This document shows, piece after piece, positions 21,075 through 31,883 of a DNA stretch of 64,000 nt (positions within the stretch are counted from its first letter, which is position 1; every line of letters starts with the position of its first letter). The position numbers and the translations under genes were made by a program. The notes below the pieces were generated by a model that saw only the letters and a list, made by a program, of their open reading frames with translations, was not told where the DNA came from and searched no databases. This DNA is from Balanoglossus misakiensis (lineage: Eukaryota; Hemichordata), in NCBI GenBank assembly GCA_040954595.2, contig CM082584.2, forward strand, positions 124,001 through 188,000. The letters are read 5' to 3'.

Positions 21075-21167
21075 CTGTCATTTTTGTTTGTGGTGAGATT
21101 TTCATTGGCACAGTCGCACAGAGCTCACACAAGAGGAAATTACACTTTCTGTTGAATTCACTGCATC
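21075..21167 (-). pseudogene. Possible partial EGF exon (copy 1)
   Basis: A 93-bp segment lies between acceptor CAG (21168-21170) and GTATAC (21069-21074), phase 1-1. It reads GCSEFNRKCNFLLCELC, which resembles the middle of an array module (SC-x4-C-x-C). The rest of the module is not recognisable. Tentative. Confidence 0.3.
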
Positions 21168-21294
21168 CTGCTAACTTTAAGTCATATATCCAGTGAAACA
21201 TTAAGTTATAGAATTTTCCATCGCAGTATTCTGTTTTATATACATGTATAGCAGTCCCACACATATTGATTAATTTGACAAAAGAAACTGACTG

Positions 21295-21412
21295 ACAATT
21301 TTCACAGCGCTCCCAGTATAGCATCCTTGGCAGGTGCACGTCAATGCCCCACACGAGGTTAGGGTTGGCAAGTGCTGCCATTTTGACATGGGTTGTTAGC
21401 ACTGATCAATTC
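21295..21412 (-). pseudogene. Decayed EGF-like exon 6 (copy 1)
   Basis: The acceptor AG is at 21413-21414. Pieces of an eight-cysteine EGF module occur in order but in three frames: IDQC, then NNPCQNGSTCQP, then SCGALTCTCQGCYTG, then RCENCQ. At least three frameshifts are needed, and all three copies carry them. A 120-codon open frame here is an out-of-frame reading of this relic. Confidence 0.72.
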
Positions 21413-22400
21413 CTACGCATGACAGAAAAATGAAGAATTAGGCTATGGGCCGGACCTGCCTATCGTTTCAAAACGCACTCTGTATATTAGGGTCTATTTC
21501 TTTTACATAAAAACAAGTCTTCTTGCTCTAATATGATAAAAGAAAAAAACTTCAACTTAAATATTGCGTCCTCAGAGGTAATATCGAGCCCTAAAAATCA
21601 GGTATGCTAATGCGGTTAAAGGTCGTGCAGTTCTCCTTATAACAAGCGATCTTATTGGTGGTTACGTGACTGCACCAATCACAGAATGCGTTATGTCACT
21701 CAGCAATTACACACGCAGGGCCAACTATCAGGCAGCTACATGTATACTAGTATACATGTTACAGAAGATTAAACAGAATTGTTGGTAAGGAAAGTTTGAG
21801 CAGACTAGTCCATTCAATGTAAAAAATGGTGCTGATTCCAAAAAAGTCAGTCTTATTGACCCCTTTCAAGACAAAATTGCCATTTTTGCCACTTTTAACC
21901 CAAAAGGTCATTTAAAAAACACTCAAAACACACTGTTTTCATCACATTTGGAGATCTGATGACATTTGAGGATTATGCGGAAACAGTGACACACCAGAAT
22001 AAAAATTACAGGTGACATTTGCAAGCAGATATGATCTGACCATATAGAAATATGGAATGTAAAAACATTAACAAGGAACATGCCCAATAAACTGTCATGT
22101 GTCATGGCAGTCTTACAAGTGGTGCTAGAAAAAAAAATGACCAAAAATTGTCGGTACAAACACATATGCGAAGCAACTTCTTTCAGTCAGCCCTGGAACA
22201 GACACACACTGACCTGCCACTGGTAATTAAAATTTGATAGCTGGTGGTCTCTGTAACAGCTGGCCTATTTAAGTTATGTAAACATGTCTTTGTTCGAGGT
22301 AACAACTCCTTGTAAATAGTAACTTTAAAAACAACTGGACAATTTGTTTAGGAAAAGATTTGCTAACCAAAAACTAAGAAACTTACCAAAAAAACTCGCT
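21413..22400 (-). other. Intron and unclassified repeat (copy 1)
   Basis: This AT-rich stretch holds a perfect 22-bp palindrome at 21738-21759 and inverted CCAAT motifs near 21650-21690. No exon is recognised. The palindrome and flanks are deleted in copy 3. Confidence 0.5.
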
Positions 22401-23338
22401 AAATATTTAATCTTTCTGATCTCAGAATTGAATAAAAGTTGCACATATACAGGTATGTGTTATGAAATTATATCCTAAATTTCAAAGCAATCAGAGAAAA
22501 AACTAATTTCAAAGCAATCCAACAAGCAGTTTCACAGAAAATATTTGTTCAAAAGTGGCAAAAACACAAATATGCAAATATCACCAAAATTGTACAATAT
22601 CTTACTTCAATCACTACAAGGAACATGCTGCCTAAGTTCAATGCAATAGGACAAGCGGTTTCAGAGAAAACAATTTTTGACAAAAATTGCAAAAGTTTCC
22701 CCGATAACACATTTATGCAAATATCTTTTTTTTTTACAACATATTATTTAGGTTACCCCTACGAACATGCCTACCAAATTGGAAAGCAATCTGGCATGAG
22801 GTTTTAAAGAAAAACATTTTTTGACCAAAAATGGCAAATATTGCTCAAAATTATAGATATGCAAATTTTGCAACAATTTGAACAAAACTATGGTTACTTA
22901 GACAACATTAGGAGGCTTCATACTAAATTTCAAAGACTTTTTACCAATAACATGGAAAAATACAAAAAAATGCAAAAAAAATAGGAAATCGATAATATTA
23001 GCTCAAAACATACAGGATTGTATGAGGTTGATATAAGCTACATGCATACCAATTTTCAAATCAATATGACCAGTGGTTGTCCAGTTTTTGAGTTTTGACC
23101 AATTTCACATTTTCCCAGCTAATTTGCATATTTTTGGCAATGACATCTTCATTTGAACAAACTCCCATCTACAGCCCTGCCTGCATCTACACGCCAAATA
23201 TCGAGGTCATACGCGCTGCGGTTTTCAAGTTTTCGATGTGGACGGACATACAGACATACATCCATCCATCCATCCATCCATACATACAGACGTAACCAAT
23301 CCCATAAGGTCCCATGGTACATACCAATGGGACCTAAA
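22400..23338 (+). mobile_element. Hairpin-terminated repeat, second family (copy 1)
   Basis: The sequence holds degenerate sub-repeats (CAAAGCAAT, GCAAATTTTG, TTTGACCAAAAATGGCAAA). It ends with a CATC/CATA microsatellite (about 23258-23290), AACCAAT, a hairpin with arms AGGTCCCATGG and CCAATGGGACCT at 23307-23335, then AAAAAC. This tail has the same layout as the nest at 3031-8938. The left boundary is uncertain. Confidence 0.55.
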
Positions 23339-23352
23339 AACTTGTGACTTAC

Positions 23353-23475
23353 ATGTAACACATGTTTGCCCAGTGTAGCAGGTTGGACAGTTGCAGGTGT
23401 AGATTGAGCAGGAGCCTTGAAGTGGCTGATACACTCCGTTATTCAGACATGGGTTTAGAAGACACTGGTTGATCG
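23353..23475 (-). CDS. EGF-like exon 7 (copy 1), third cysteine lost
   Basis: This 123-bp exon has donor GTAAG at 23348-23352 and acceptor AG at 23476-23477, phase 1-1. It reads INQCLLNPCLNNGVY, with Tyr where the third EGF cysteine should be, then GSC, YTCNC, PTC and final TC. The frame is open but the fold would lack one disulfide. Copy 2 has the same change. Deleted in copy 3. Confidence 0.72.
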
Positions 23476-23923
23476 CTAAGGGTGAGAGAAATGAAAAGTA
23501 TCACATTAGGGTCTTACACACTTGAGTGGGAAGTGAAATCTGTAGCAGACTGTCAGAAGATTGCACATCCGTGTGATCATGTTCATGTGTGAAGGATAAT
23601 GAAGACCACTTGATCCAAGCTTGGTGCTACCATCTTTATCATAATTACAGCATCTTATAATATTTACTAGTTGGGGGTGGGGTGGGGTGGGGGTGGGGGT
23701 AGTTGATGTCATAACTTTCTGATGTTTCAATTTACGATTGGAAAAATAGCAACATCTACTCTGATGAGCATTTGAGTCAATGAAAGTATACATCATGGCT
23801 ACGGTAGTGCATATAAGTCTCTTGGTTAGCTGCACAATCACAGGCAACTTTATTGAGACAATATCAATGACAAAGCCCAGCGATTTCTACTTTGTGCGGC
23901 AAATCTGACACTGGTTTGCTTAC
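23476..23923 (-). other. Intron with G-run tract
   Basis: A run of GGGGG/GGGG blocks separated by single T lies at 23673-23699 on the plus strand, a candidate G-quadruplex. Nothing else is recognised. Confidence 0.6.
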
Positions 23924-24040
23924 ATTCAGCGCACGTGGTTCCGATGAAACAGCGCGAACTCTGGCATCTGAACTCGGTGCAGGACACTTGCTGGCAGAAT
24001 CCACTGTTTAGACAAGGGTTGGGCTGACACGGATTCAAAT
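23924..24040 (-). CDS. EGF-like exon 8 (copy 1), fifth core cysteine lost
   Basis: This 117-bp exon has donor GTAAG at 23919-23923 and acceptor CAG at 24041-24043, phase 1-1. It reads LNPCQPNPCLNSGFC, VSC, FRC, then QSSRC where the CxC partner is Ser. It is open in copies 1 and 2 and deleted in copy 3. Confidence 0.74.
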
Positions 24041-24424
24041 CTGTGCACAGAAGAGAAAGTGATATAAATTGTGTACAGTTAATATTTACTACATATACTT
24101 TAAACAGATTTGTGCAGTCAGGGTTGAGTGGTAAAAATCTCAGTTGGTCAACAGAACATCACTGTGACAAATTTCTTCCATGTTCAACAAAAGAAACGTA
24201 ATGAAATTTTGACACAGGTGTAATAGTGTCTTAGTGTACCATACGGTGCAGGTTGTTGTTTGGTCAAATACACAATCCCCTTTTATGGCACACACATTCT
24301 TAATAAATTTCCCCAAAATTGTGTCGTTATTCACTGTTTGATACAGGTTGGAAGAAACCAACTGCAAGCCGATTATGTGTTATGTTATTATGTTCCTCTT
24401 CATCTGAAATTTAAAATCACTCAC
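24041..24424 (-). other. Intron, no clear content
   Basis: This AT-rich spacer between two EGF exons holds short open frames without domain signal and is conserved in copy 2 only because the copies are near-identical. Confidence 0.5.
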
Positions 24425-24547
24425 ATGTCTGACATAAATCGCCGGAGTAACAGCTTGTACAGGAGCATGTGAATTCAGTACACCAATTGGGCGTCAGCAC
24501 ACAGTTTCCACCATTCTGACACTGGATGGGTTGACACTGGTTGACAG
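24425..24547 (-). CDS. EGF-like exon 9 (copy 1), eight-cysteine type
   Basis: This 123-bp exon has donor GTGAGT at 24419-24424 and a CCACAG acceptor at 24548-24553, phase 1-1. It reads VNQCQPIQCQNGGNC, then WC, FTCSC, TSC and LC, all eight cysteines present. It is open throughout and has no ATG, so an ORF search would miss it. Confidence 0.82.
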
Positions 24548-24842
24548 CTGTGGGATGTGCAGTCAAGATATTGTCAAAATTACAGAATCTACAAACTACA
24601 CTCCACAGTCATGTACATGTATACATGACAACAACCAAAGGGCTGTTTTGAAAAACCAAATGCTGTGAAATCCTTTAGAGTGTGACAAGAAACCACAGTT
24701 GCAACCGAAAACAAAAATAGTGATAACATTAAGCTAGCCCAAAGTTTGAGTTACCAGGGCTTTAATATGTGTACCGTACTTATATTATATAATACATAAC
24801 AAGTGTTTTGCATTGAATAAAATAATATTGGTTTGTACTTAC

Positions 24843-24962
24843 GCATTGTAAATGTGGCACCAGTGAAGCATTCGGTACACATACAGTCAAACAGGAAACA
24901 GCCGTCTCGCGCAACGCATGTGCCACCATTTTGACAAGGCATAGAGTATAACTGATCAATGG
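24843..24962 (-). CDS. EGF-like exon 10 (copy 1), first and last cysteines lost
   Basis: This 120-bp exon has donor GTAAG at 24838-24842 and acceptor CAG at 24963-24965, phase 1-1. It starts IDQLYSMPCQNGGTC, with Leu for the first cysteine, then DGC, FDCMC, TEC. The final cysteine is Phe in this copy only; copies 2 and 3 keep Cys. Confidence 0.78.
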
Positions 24963-25355
24963 CTGCCAAAACAAAAATGAAAGTATAAATTACCTGCTTG
25001 TCAAAAACTTGTACATGTACTTGTGATGTTCATTTCGTTTAAATATGTGAGCAATGTCTTCATTCCTTGTTTCAAACCTGTACATTTAAAATAACATAAT
25101 GATGCTATTGCTAGGATTTTTCTGTAAGAATCTTGAAAAATTAAAAAATGTGCCGTCAACATGATACAGAAGGCTTTCCTTTTTAACGTGCATCTCACAC
25201 TCAATTTTGACCCTACATCAGCAAATTTTGAAAGGATGAAACTTAGTAATGCTTCCACCCCATTTATTGGTGTATGGGTCCATCTATCACATTGAGAATA
25301 CCAAAAATGAGGGTTTATATACCACGCTGTGTCATAAAACAGTAATTCGACACAC
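24963..25355 (-). other. Intron
   Basis: A 127-codon minus-strand frame crosses this interval in all copies but has no domain and overlaps exon 11 out of frame, so it is probably chance. Confidence 0.5.
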
Positions 25356-25478
25356 CTACGGCACAGATGGCCCCAGTCCAACACTACTGGCAGTAACAGG
25401 TGTAGTCAGTATAAGAATTTGGTGTTTGGGAACAATAGCCTCCATTTTGACACGGATTCTGATCACATGGGTTAATGA
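25356..25478 (-). pseudogene. EGF-like exon 11 (copy 1), nonsense codon
   Basis: This 123-bp exon has acceptor AG at 25479-25480 and a weak donor GTGTGT at 25350-25355. It reads INPCDQNPCQNGGYC, NSY (the extra cysteine lost), YTCYC, then Q-TAG-C, an in-frame stop between the fifth core cysteine and the extra one. All three copies carry the stop. Confidence 0.76.
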
Positions 25479-26042
25479 CTATCAGAAAAAAAATAGTTTA
25501 AAAAACATGAAATGCAGATGGCTACACCTCAACCAAAGATGATTCCTGCACCACAACAAAATCCTTTGACACAAGCATTATACTGGAACCATACCCAGAA
25601 CACGCATTAAGTATATGATGAAGGGACAATGTCTCTATTTTGGGTAATACAGTAAAACCTGTCTTTATGGACACCTCTCTAATCAGAACACCTAGTAAGA
25701 TTGATTTTTCAAGCCAAATAGTAAGGATAATTAAGGACGTCTCTTTTACTTAATACTCAGATGTGTGCACCACCTTAGGAGAGATTACCTCATATGCACA
25801 ATTATCTCTACAGACACTAGTCTTCAAGAGGCAACTCTTGTATATTTGAGTGATGAAAACATCCAGCTTCGTACACTTCCTCACAAGTTCGTGCCTATCC
25901 TAAATTGCACGGACATACAAATGAAATTTCTGTTTTCTTTTCTCTTGGGGAAATTTTAGAAATGAGAAGTTACCACACAATTCAATTGCCATGAAGAGAA
26001 AGTGCCCAAAAGATTGTCATTTACGGTACGTCAGAAACTTAC
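25479..26042 (-). other. Intron, with copy-specific indels
   Basis: Copy 1 has AAGTATATGATG near 25609, absent in copies 2 and 3, and lacks a CCTTTCTTTT block that copies 2 and 3 share near 42930 and 63582. No coding content is recognised. Confidence 0.55.
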
Positions 26043-26165
26043 ATATTTCACAACGGTTACCCTCATAGCAACCAGTACAGGCACAGGTATATGCCGTGCA
26101 GGAGTTGGCCACTGCATTACATACAGCCCCGTTGAGACAGCTGTTTCGCTGGCATGGATCTTGGA
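26043..26165 (-). CDS. EGF-like exon 12 (copy 1), eight-cysteine type
   Basis: This 123-bp exon has donor GTAAG at 26038-26042 and acceptor CAG at 26166-26168, phase 1-1. It reads QDPCQRNSCLNGAVC, NSC, YTCAC, TGC and RC, all eight cysteines. It is the first exon transcribed in copy 1, just downstream of copy 2 exon 1. Confidence 0.83.
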
Positions 26166-26557
26166 CTGCAATAAAAAGTGCAACCTAATGTTATCTCAGC
26201 AATATTTACTTTCAAAATCTGTTTGATAAAAACATCATCATTACCATTACTGTAAATACTGAACGGAACTTCACTTCCAAAAACAACTTGCTCATTCTGG
26301 GACGCACTTGTGGGGCTATGAAAATCTCTGTATATGTATCTTGTGTAGGGAAAATTTTCATGAACGATCAACATTTTTTTCTTCAAATAAACATGTTTTC
26401 TTTCAGTTGTACATCATTTTTGAGGTGAACGATTCCCAAGGCCCAAGGTGTGATGCTGAAGATGAAAATATAAAGTATGACCAACAGACAATGTATTGAG
26501 ACATGATTGTAAATGTTAGTTCCTGCATGACAAAATGTTTGTTTTAATGAGTTTTAC

Positions 26558-26674
26558 ACTGGCTGCAGTGTGTGCCGGTGAAACATCCTGGACAAGTACA
26601 CTCATAAGTTGTACACGACAGCCGAGTACACTGCCCATTGTTCAGGCATGGACTTGGCCTACATGGAGTTTGTT
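26558..26674 (-). CDS. EGF-like exon 1 (copy 2)
   Basis: The protein is identical to copy 1 exon 1, with the same splice sites and all eight cysteines. Confidence 0.8.
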
Positions 26675-26989
26675 CTGTTTCAATGGAATGAAAATAAATA
26701 AATAGTAGTGACATAAGTTTTTAGGGTATGACCATTTCCTTAATTCCTACAGCTGTGGTTCTATCGGGTTCTCCTATAACTAAGCCTCCTTAATGTATAA
26801 CTGAACAATAAGAATTACTTATTATACTTTTGGGAGTTTAGGACTTAGTAATTGCAAAAAAGACTCAATTCCTGAAAGTGCCTATTTGGTTTGTCACATC
26901 CTAAATATACAGGTAATTTCATAGCTGCCAGCTATGACAAATATACCGGTATGAGGGGGGAAAAACAGTTCCTCGTCTGATAAATTTAC

Positions 26990-27112
26990 CTTGGTCACAG
27001 GTGATTCCAATGATACAGCCTTGACAGCGACAGGTAAACGCACTGCACGATCCACTGATTGGCTCACAGATACCGTTGTTCATGCACGGATTGGGAGAAC
27101 ATTGATCGAGTC
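26990..27112 (-). CDS. EGF-like exon 2 (copy 2)
   Basis: The protein is identical to copy 1 exon 2, intact, phase 1-1. Confidence 0.82.
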
Positions 27113-27590
27113 CTGGGGGTTGCATGTAAATCAACCAACAATTGCACATTAACATCACAAGTCATTTCACTATTTTTTCATTCCAAACTTAAAAGATTGC
27201 TTGTAACTTGCTGAACAAATATTCATATGGACAGACTATTCTAGCTTGGAACAGGCAAAATCAAGGGTGCCCTGACGCCCAACTTTTAAGAGCAGTTCAT
27301 TTACTGAAACTGCCAGCACCCAATATTATCCCACATGTAATCAATATGTGGAAATCAAATACATCTGTAACAGTTTTAATTTACCATGTGGGTATTTGCA
27401 TGGAGGGCCATGGTATTTGTTACCTACTGATAAAATACCCTTCAAAACAATATCCTCATTTCTTCAGAAGTTTGGCAACAAGACCAATAAAGTTTCACAT
27501 CAAAATTTACAATGTATAAATAAGCTTAAAAGATCTACGGAATGAAGATGGCTTGTTTGTTTGCAGGGTGTCTTGAAAGTATATACTCAC

Positions 27591-28599
27591 TTGTTTGACC
27601 ATGGACCCTAGAGAAAGAAGGACGCGCAACTCCAGTTTTTTCTTGAAATGATGTTCTTTTGCATACATTATTTCCAGATAAATCCCAATAATCCAATTTG
27701 CAAATAAACTGTGTATAAACTAACGCAAAGTCTCGTGTTTTGTGTGAAGTTATCACAACACCTCAGAACATCTCGCAGAAGACGAGAAAACTGCAACGTG
27801 GTTGAACGCAGCGATTATTTATGGAACACATCTGGACAAGTTAAACAGGAATTTGAATCTGAGTCTGACAGCGTCCAAAACAAGCATCTTTTGTCTAACA
27901 GTCCGGGTATTTCACAAGGCTGTGAGCTAACCGTACCGAGGGTTGCCTGGCGGCCATAGCGCACACATGATAATCCACCCAGTTTGTTTACAAATTGTTT
28001 TCGTGAAATCTGTTTTATTGTTCACGCAATGCGAAATAAAATGCCCCTAAACCACAATGTTTATTTCAATGCTTCACGCAAACATAAAATTATTACGAAA
28101 AGTGTCAGCGTTACTAAGAAATATGAGTGCCCAGTCGGACATGCAAAAAACATGGATGATTTGTTTACAATTTTTAAATGAAGCTTGTGGCACTAGAAAT
28201 GACCCTTCAACCGACAGACGAACACCAAACCATAATAATTAGCACAGACATCGTAATACTTTTAGAATTTTAGAAAAAAACGCAGTGGCTGCTGAAATGC
28301 AGTAGTGCCAGTTTGGTGGCAAGTTTTCGCATCACTGGTGGGGTCGACACGTGCCGAAGTAAGGAAGTCATTGTCCGACTGTCCTGGGTGTTAATTATAT
28401 ACAAAAAAACATCATCATACAGATAATCCCCAAACCCTTTGATCTTTGCCGCAGTTGCTCGCCCTTCTTTCTCTAGGGTCTATGGTTTGACAGATGTCAC
28501 CTGTGTAAGAGTTCACACACTGGCATGAATAGAAATTGCACGATGTTTGCTGGCAAAATCCACCATTCATACATGGGTTGGGATCACAGGGGTTTTGCA
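27591..28599 (-). pseudogene. EGF-like exon 3 (copy 2), split by transposon
   Basis: The acceptor CAG is at 28600-28602. The first 115 bases (28485-28599) read QNPCDPNPCMNGGFC, TSC, YSCQC and a turn with Ser instead of the extra cysteine, ending at DICQ. The 885-bp element follows, then the last bases and donor GTGAGT. Without the element and one copy of its duplication the exon is 117 bp and phase 1-1. With it, the frame runs about 25 codons into the element and stops. Confidence 0.82.
27600..28484. mobile_element. Non-autonomous DNA transposon in EGF exon (copy 2)
   Basis: This is the copy 2 version of the element at 1415-2300, with the same ends and GTTTGAC duplication (27593-27599, 28485-28491) and a few substitutions. 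Confidence 0.85.
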
Positions 28600-29131
28600 C
28601 TGGAAATTAAGAAAGGACGCCATTTTATTCCTTGCTACTCATTCTACAGTACAGATATGGCAAAAACCTTGCAGAATTATGGCAAGGGTGTGTGGAGTGA
28701 TTGTGCCTACAACTTATATTAGGCTGGTATCAAGTTGTTCACACCTCCATAGATCACGTGGCAGTGACTGTGAGGCAAGGGCTTCCCTTCATGAAATCAA
28801 AGACCTGTGTACTGGAGGAGGGTTCCTTGCAAATGCTTGACTTGACTTCAAGCACACCTGTAGACTCATATGTAAATTTACACTATCTGGCCTGGAGTGA
28901 GAATTTCCATAGTGGATGTGTGTTGACAAAAGGCAGTAAAATTGGCCAGTCGCGCATAATGTTTCTTGAACCAAGACAATCAAGAAATTATGCGCCACGA
29001 AAGTGATTTTGATTGGAAAGAGTGTAATCTTGCATTCGATGTCAAGAACTCTCCAAGCTCTGCTGTGGTGATGGCTACACCTATGCTCAGGAAACATGCA
29101 GTATTTGAATGAGACTGCGCTGTATACTTAC

Positions 29132-29254
29132 ATATCTCACACCTATCACCTTTGTAGCAACCAGTACATATGCAGGTGAGATCAAAGCAGGAATTTCGAG
29201 CCGGTTGACAGAAGCCACCATTCTGGCACGGATTTGGTTGACACTGGTTGAGTC
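29132..29254 (-). CDS. EGF-like exon 4 (copy 2)
   Basis: Intact, with the same protein as copy 1 exon 4. Donor GTAAG is at 29127-29131. Confidence 0.84.
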
Positions 29255-29525
29255 CTGCAAGGAAAAGGGTCAAATTTTCCATGATCATCAGGGGTGAGTT
29301 TCCTTCAAAAATTGTGATGTGACAAACCGACAAATTAGCATATTAGCATAATCAGAATAAATAAAAAAAATGCACAGGTAGTTTAAAAGAACAAAAACTT
29401 TCGAAACGGAATAGAGCTAAGCTGCTATCCCTTTCTATTTTTGTGTTTGTACAACATCAGTGAAGTTTAAATCATAATAAAAAAATGATAATTATCATTA
29501 TTAACTGCTACAGATTCAAACTTAC

Positions 29526-29628
29526 TTGTCTCACAACTGGTTCCCTAGTAACACTCTGTGCACATGCAAATTGTGGCAGTACAAGAATTTACCTGTTGTT
29601 GGCAGGTACCTCCATTGAGACAAGGACT
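29526..29628 (-). pseudogene. EGF-like exon 5 remnant (copy 2)
   Basis: It shares the TAG stop and the 5' deletion with copy 1, ending at GGACT. Confidence 0.78.
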
Positions 29629-29683
29629 TCATAAGTTGTCTGAAAACACCAGTTTGCCCAATTTTCACTAATGTATAGGAATA

Positions 29684-30348
29684 CATGAGAAGTCGGGCAG
29701 ATTAGAAGTCGGCCAGTTCGCGCGCATGAGAAGTCGGCCAGTATGAGAAGTCGGCCAGTTGTTGAACTTGTACCCGAATAGTGCAGTAATGACCCAGATT
29801 ACTTATAACAACACTTAATAAAATATAATTGCACTAAATATTTTCATTTGGACGGATTTCCCAAATTCTTGACAACACAATGGCGTCATTTCAAATAATG
29901 GCGTCTGGCATCCGTACCAGTTCCCCAGCCCCGTATCCGCGTAAGGAGCTTAGGTTGTTCGCCAAATTCCTGTGACATTTCTGATTAAAGGGAGTTGTTT
30001 CAAAGCCTACTAAAATACATAGAAGATGTATGTGTATATTCATACTTTCTGAGACAACACCAAACAAACAAACAAACAAACGTGACAAGGAACAGACTAC
30101 TGGCGCAGCTCAAGAAGTGCAGGTGACTGATGTTGACGTACCCCGGTGACGTACATGAAAAGTGAACAGACAGTTTTAAAATTCATCGGCTATTTGTACA
30201 AATATCTCAGCTCCTGTACATCAAGGAAACATTTCGTAGTGAAACAGTTATATATAACACAAAGTACCAGGGTTCTCTCCCACAGGCCGACTTCTCGTAC
30301 TGGCCGAGACCGACTTCTCATACTGGTTGACTTCTCAGGACACCATGT
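29684..30348. repeat. Foldback element with arrayed motif (copy 2)
   Basis: This is the same element as 9255-9920, with repeated GAGAAGTCGGCCAG units at the left end and their inverse at the right end. Confidence 0.7.
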
Positions 30349-30788
30349 ATAGCTAGCTGTTGAACTCAAAAAATATGTAAAACTACAAGTGATGTAAACA
30401 ACTTGTGGAACCATGTTCAAATCGAGACAAGAAGAAAAGGGATTTCAAGACTTACCTCCTTCAGCACGTTACTGCCCTGTAGCGCACTGTGTGACACTTG
30501 TAGTTGTGCATTCATAACCAGAAGGACGTGGCCGAACCTAGCGAGTATGAACCTATCACAGAAAAAATTCAAAGAACGATTTTTACCACCATGGTTTGGT
30601 CCAACGATCCCTTATTAGAGAGATGTCCGTAATCACAGGTTTTACTGTACAATACCTCTTCAGTGGAATCATTGTGTTTTTCAAAGTGCATCACAATATC
30701 AACTCCAATAAGCATAACAGTTTAATTTTCTGTGTATGCCATGCTATAACACAGGGAAGTCACAAGAGTGATTTGCAGCCCAACTTAC

Positions 30789-30976
30789 CAGTAACTGTTG
30801 AACAATCCACTACGGGTGACATGGTTGGACACTTGGATCCCGCTGGACAAGGCGTGCATGTGCCGTCGCCTTCCATAGCATATTCACCATTGCCACAGTC
30901 GAGCGGATCTTACATTGGATCTGAACACGATTGTCCAGCAGGGCACAGAAGACAGGATGTGCGTGCAGGCTCCTCA
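30789..30976 (-). pseudogene. GCC2-like exon a (copy 2), nonsense codon
   Basis: Same exon and same internal TAA as copy 1. Confidence 0.75.
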
Positions 30977-31364
30977 CTTATTTCATCTGATTAAAGAAAA
31001 TGAGGTTTTTAGTGATGTATTTGTGATACAGTGTCATTTAAAATAACAAATTACTTGAGATGATTCACTTCATAATTCTGAGACAAGTATACAGGCATGT
31101 AGAAAATTCTTTGGAGGACATTAAACGTCATTTCTAATCAACCATTTTCTGAATATCATAAGACTCTGCGAGATCTCACATGGCTAACCGGGTCTCGCAA
31201 GATCTCGCACTGAGTTGATAATCTGTTGTAAACACATACATACATACACACACACACATACCCCAGTCGCACTGACTTGAAAATCTGTTGTAAACACATA
31301 CATGCATACACACATACCCCTCAGTTTCATCACACAGCAAACTGAACAAGTACCACAATCTTAC

Positions 31365-31498
31365 CATTTGTACATCTGGTACATTTTGTTGCACCAGCCA
31401 ATGACACGTAACCCTTGGTACACTTGAATTGCGATGCACTGGGATCTATGCAGGCGTACCCTTGCTCACAAATAGTACAATGTTCAGCACCAGCTGAT
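31365..31498 (-). CDS. GCC2-like exon b (copy 2)
   Basis: Open frame with all cysteines. It differs from copy 1 by Asn to Lys next to the NCTRC motif. Confidence 0.72.
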
Positions 31499-31752
31499 CT
31501 GTAAATCAAACAGAGAATTTACACACCAAGTTAACCTTTGAATACCACTGTAAAAATTTGGTGCAAATTTTAATTATTTTCATAAATAGAGGTCTATTCA
31601 AATTTGGAAAAATTGTCATTTTTTCATTCATATATTATATCAGTAAATTTTAAATACAGAAATAGAAAATGATCCCATCCTATTTTTCAGTTAGTAAATT
31701 ACCTGACCTAATGTTTGATGTTAGAAATAAAGGTGGGTGGGTAGAAGTTTAC

Positions 31753-31883
31753 CTGTTATGCAAGAGGTACAGCGAGACATCCTTTGTCCAAGGCCGAACT
31801 GTAATAACCAGCCGAGCATAAAATCACAGTGTTACCATTTGGACATTGGTTACCAGCTGGGCAATCAGCACATGATGTTTGTG
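31753..31883 (-). pseudogene. GCC2-like exon c (copy 2), frameshifted
   Basis: It has the same one-base frame loss as copy 1. Splice sites are kept (donor GTAAAC at 31747-31752). Confidence 0.74.

Larger units (their letters stand above)
1..26185. repeat. Tandem unit, copy 1
   Basis: The sequence starting at base 1 recurs at 26186, 43185 and 63837 with very few differences, so the window opens inside a tandem array. Copy 1 is longest because it carries a 5.9 kb nested repeat insertion and a 4.85 kb gypsy element. Without them it is about 15.4 kb. It lacks about 1.4 kb of the LINE present in copy 2 and 153 bp of one EGF exon. Unit boundaries are set by the window edge and are arbitrary. Confidence 0.95.

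Noticed and set aside
21040-21402. A 120-codon Cys-rich minus-strand open frame kept in all three copies
   Set aside because: It reads out of frame through a decayed eight-cysteine EGF exon (IDQC, NPCQNGSTC, TCTCQGCYTG in the other frames). Its conservation reflects near-identity of the copies.
22140-22240. Possible further EGF exon near a TGTGTGTCTGTTCC stretch
   Set aside because: Translated in all three minus frames it lacks the NPC and CxC pattern of the array.
25001-25384. A 127-codon minus-strand open frame in every copy
   Set aside because: No domain; it crosses an intron and overlaps EGF exon 11 in a different frame.
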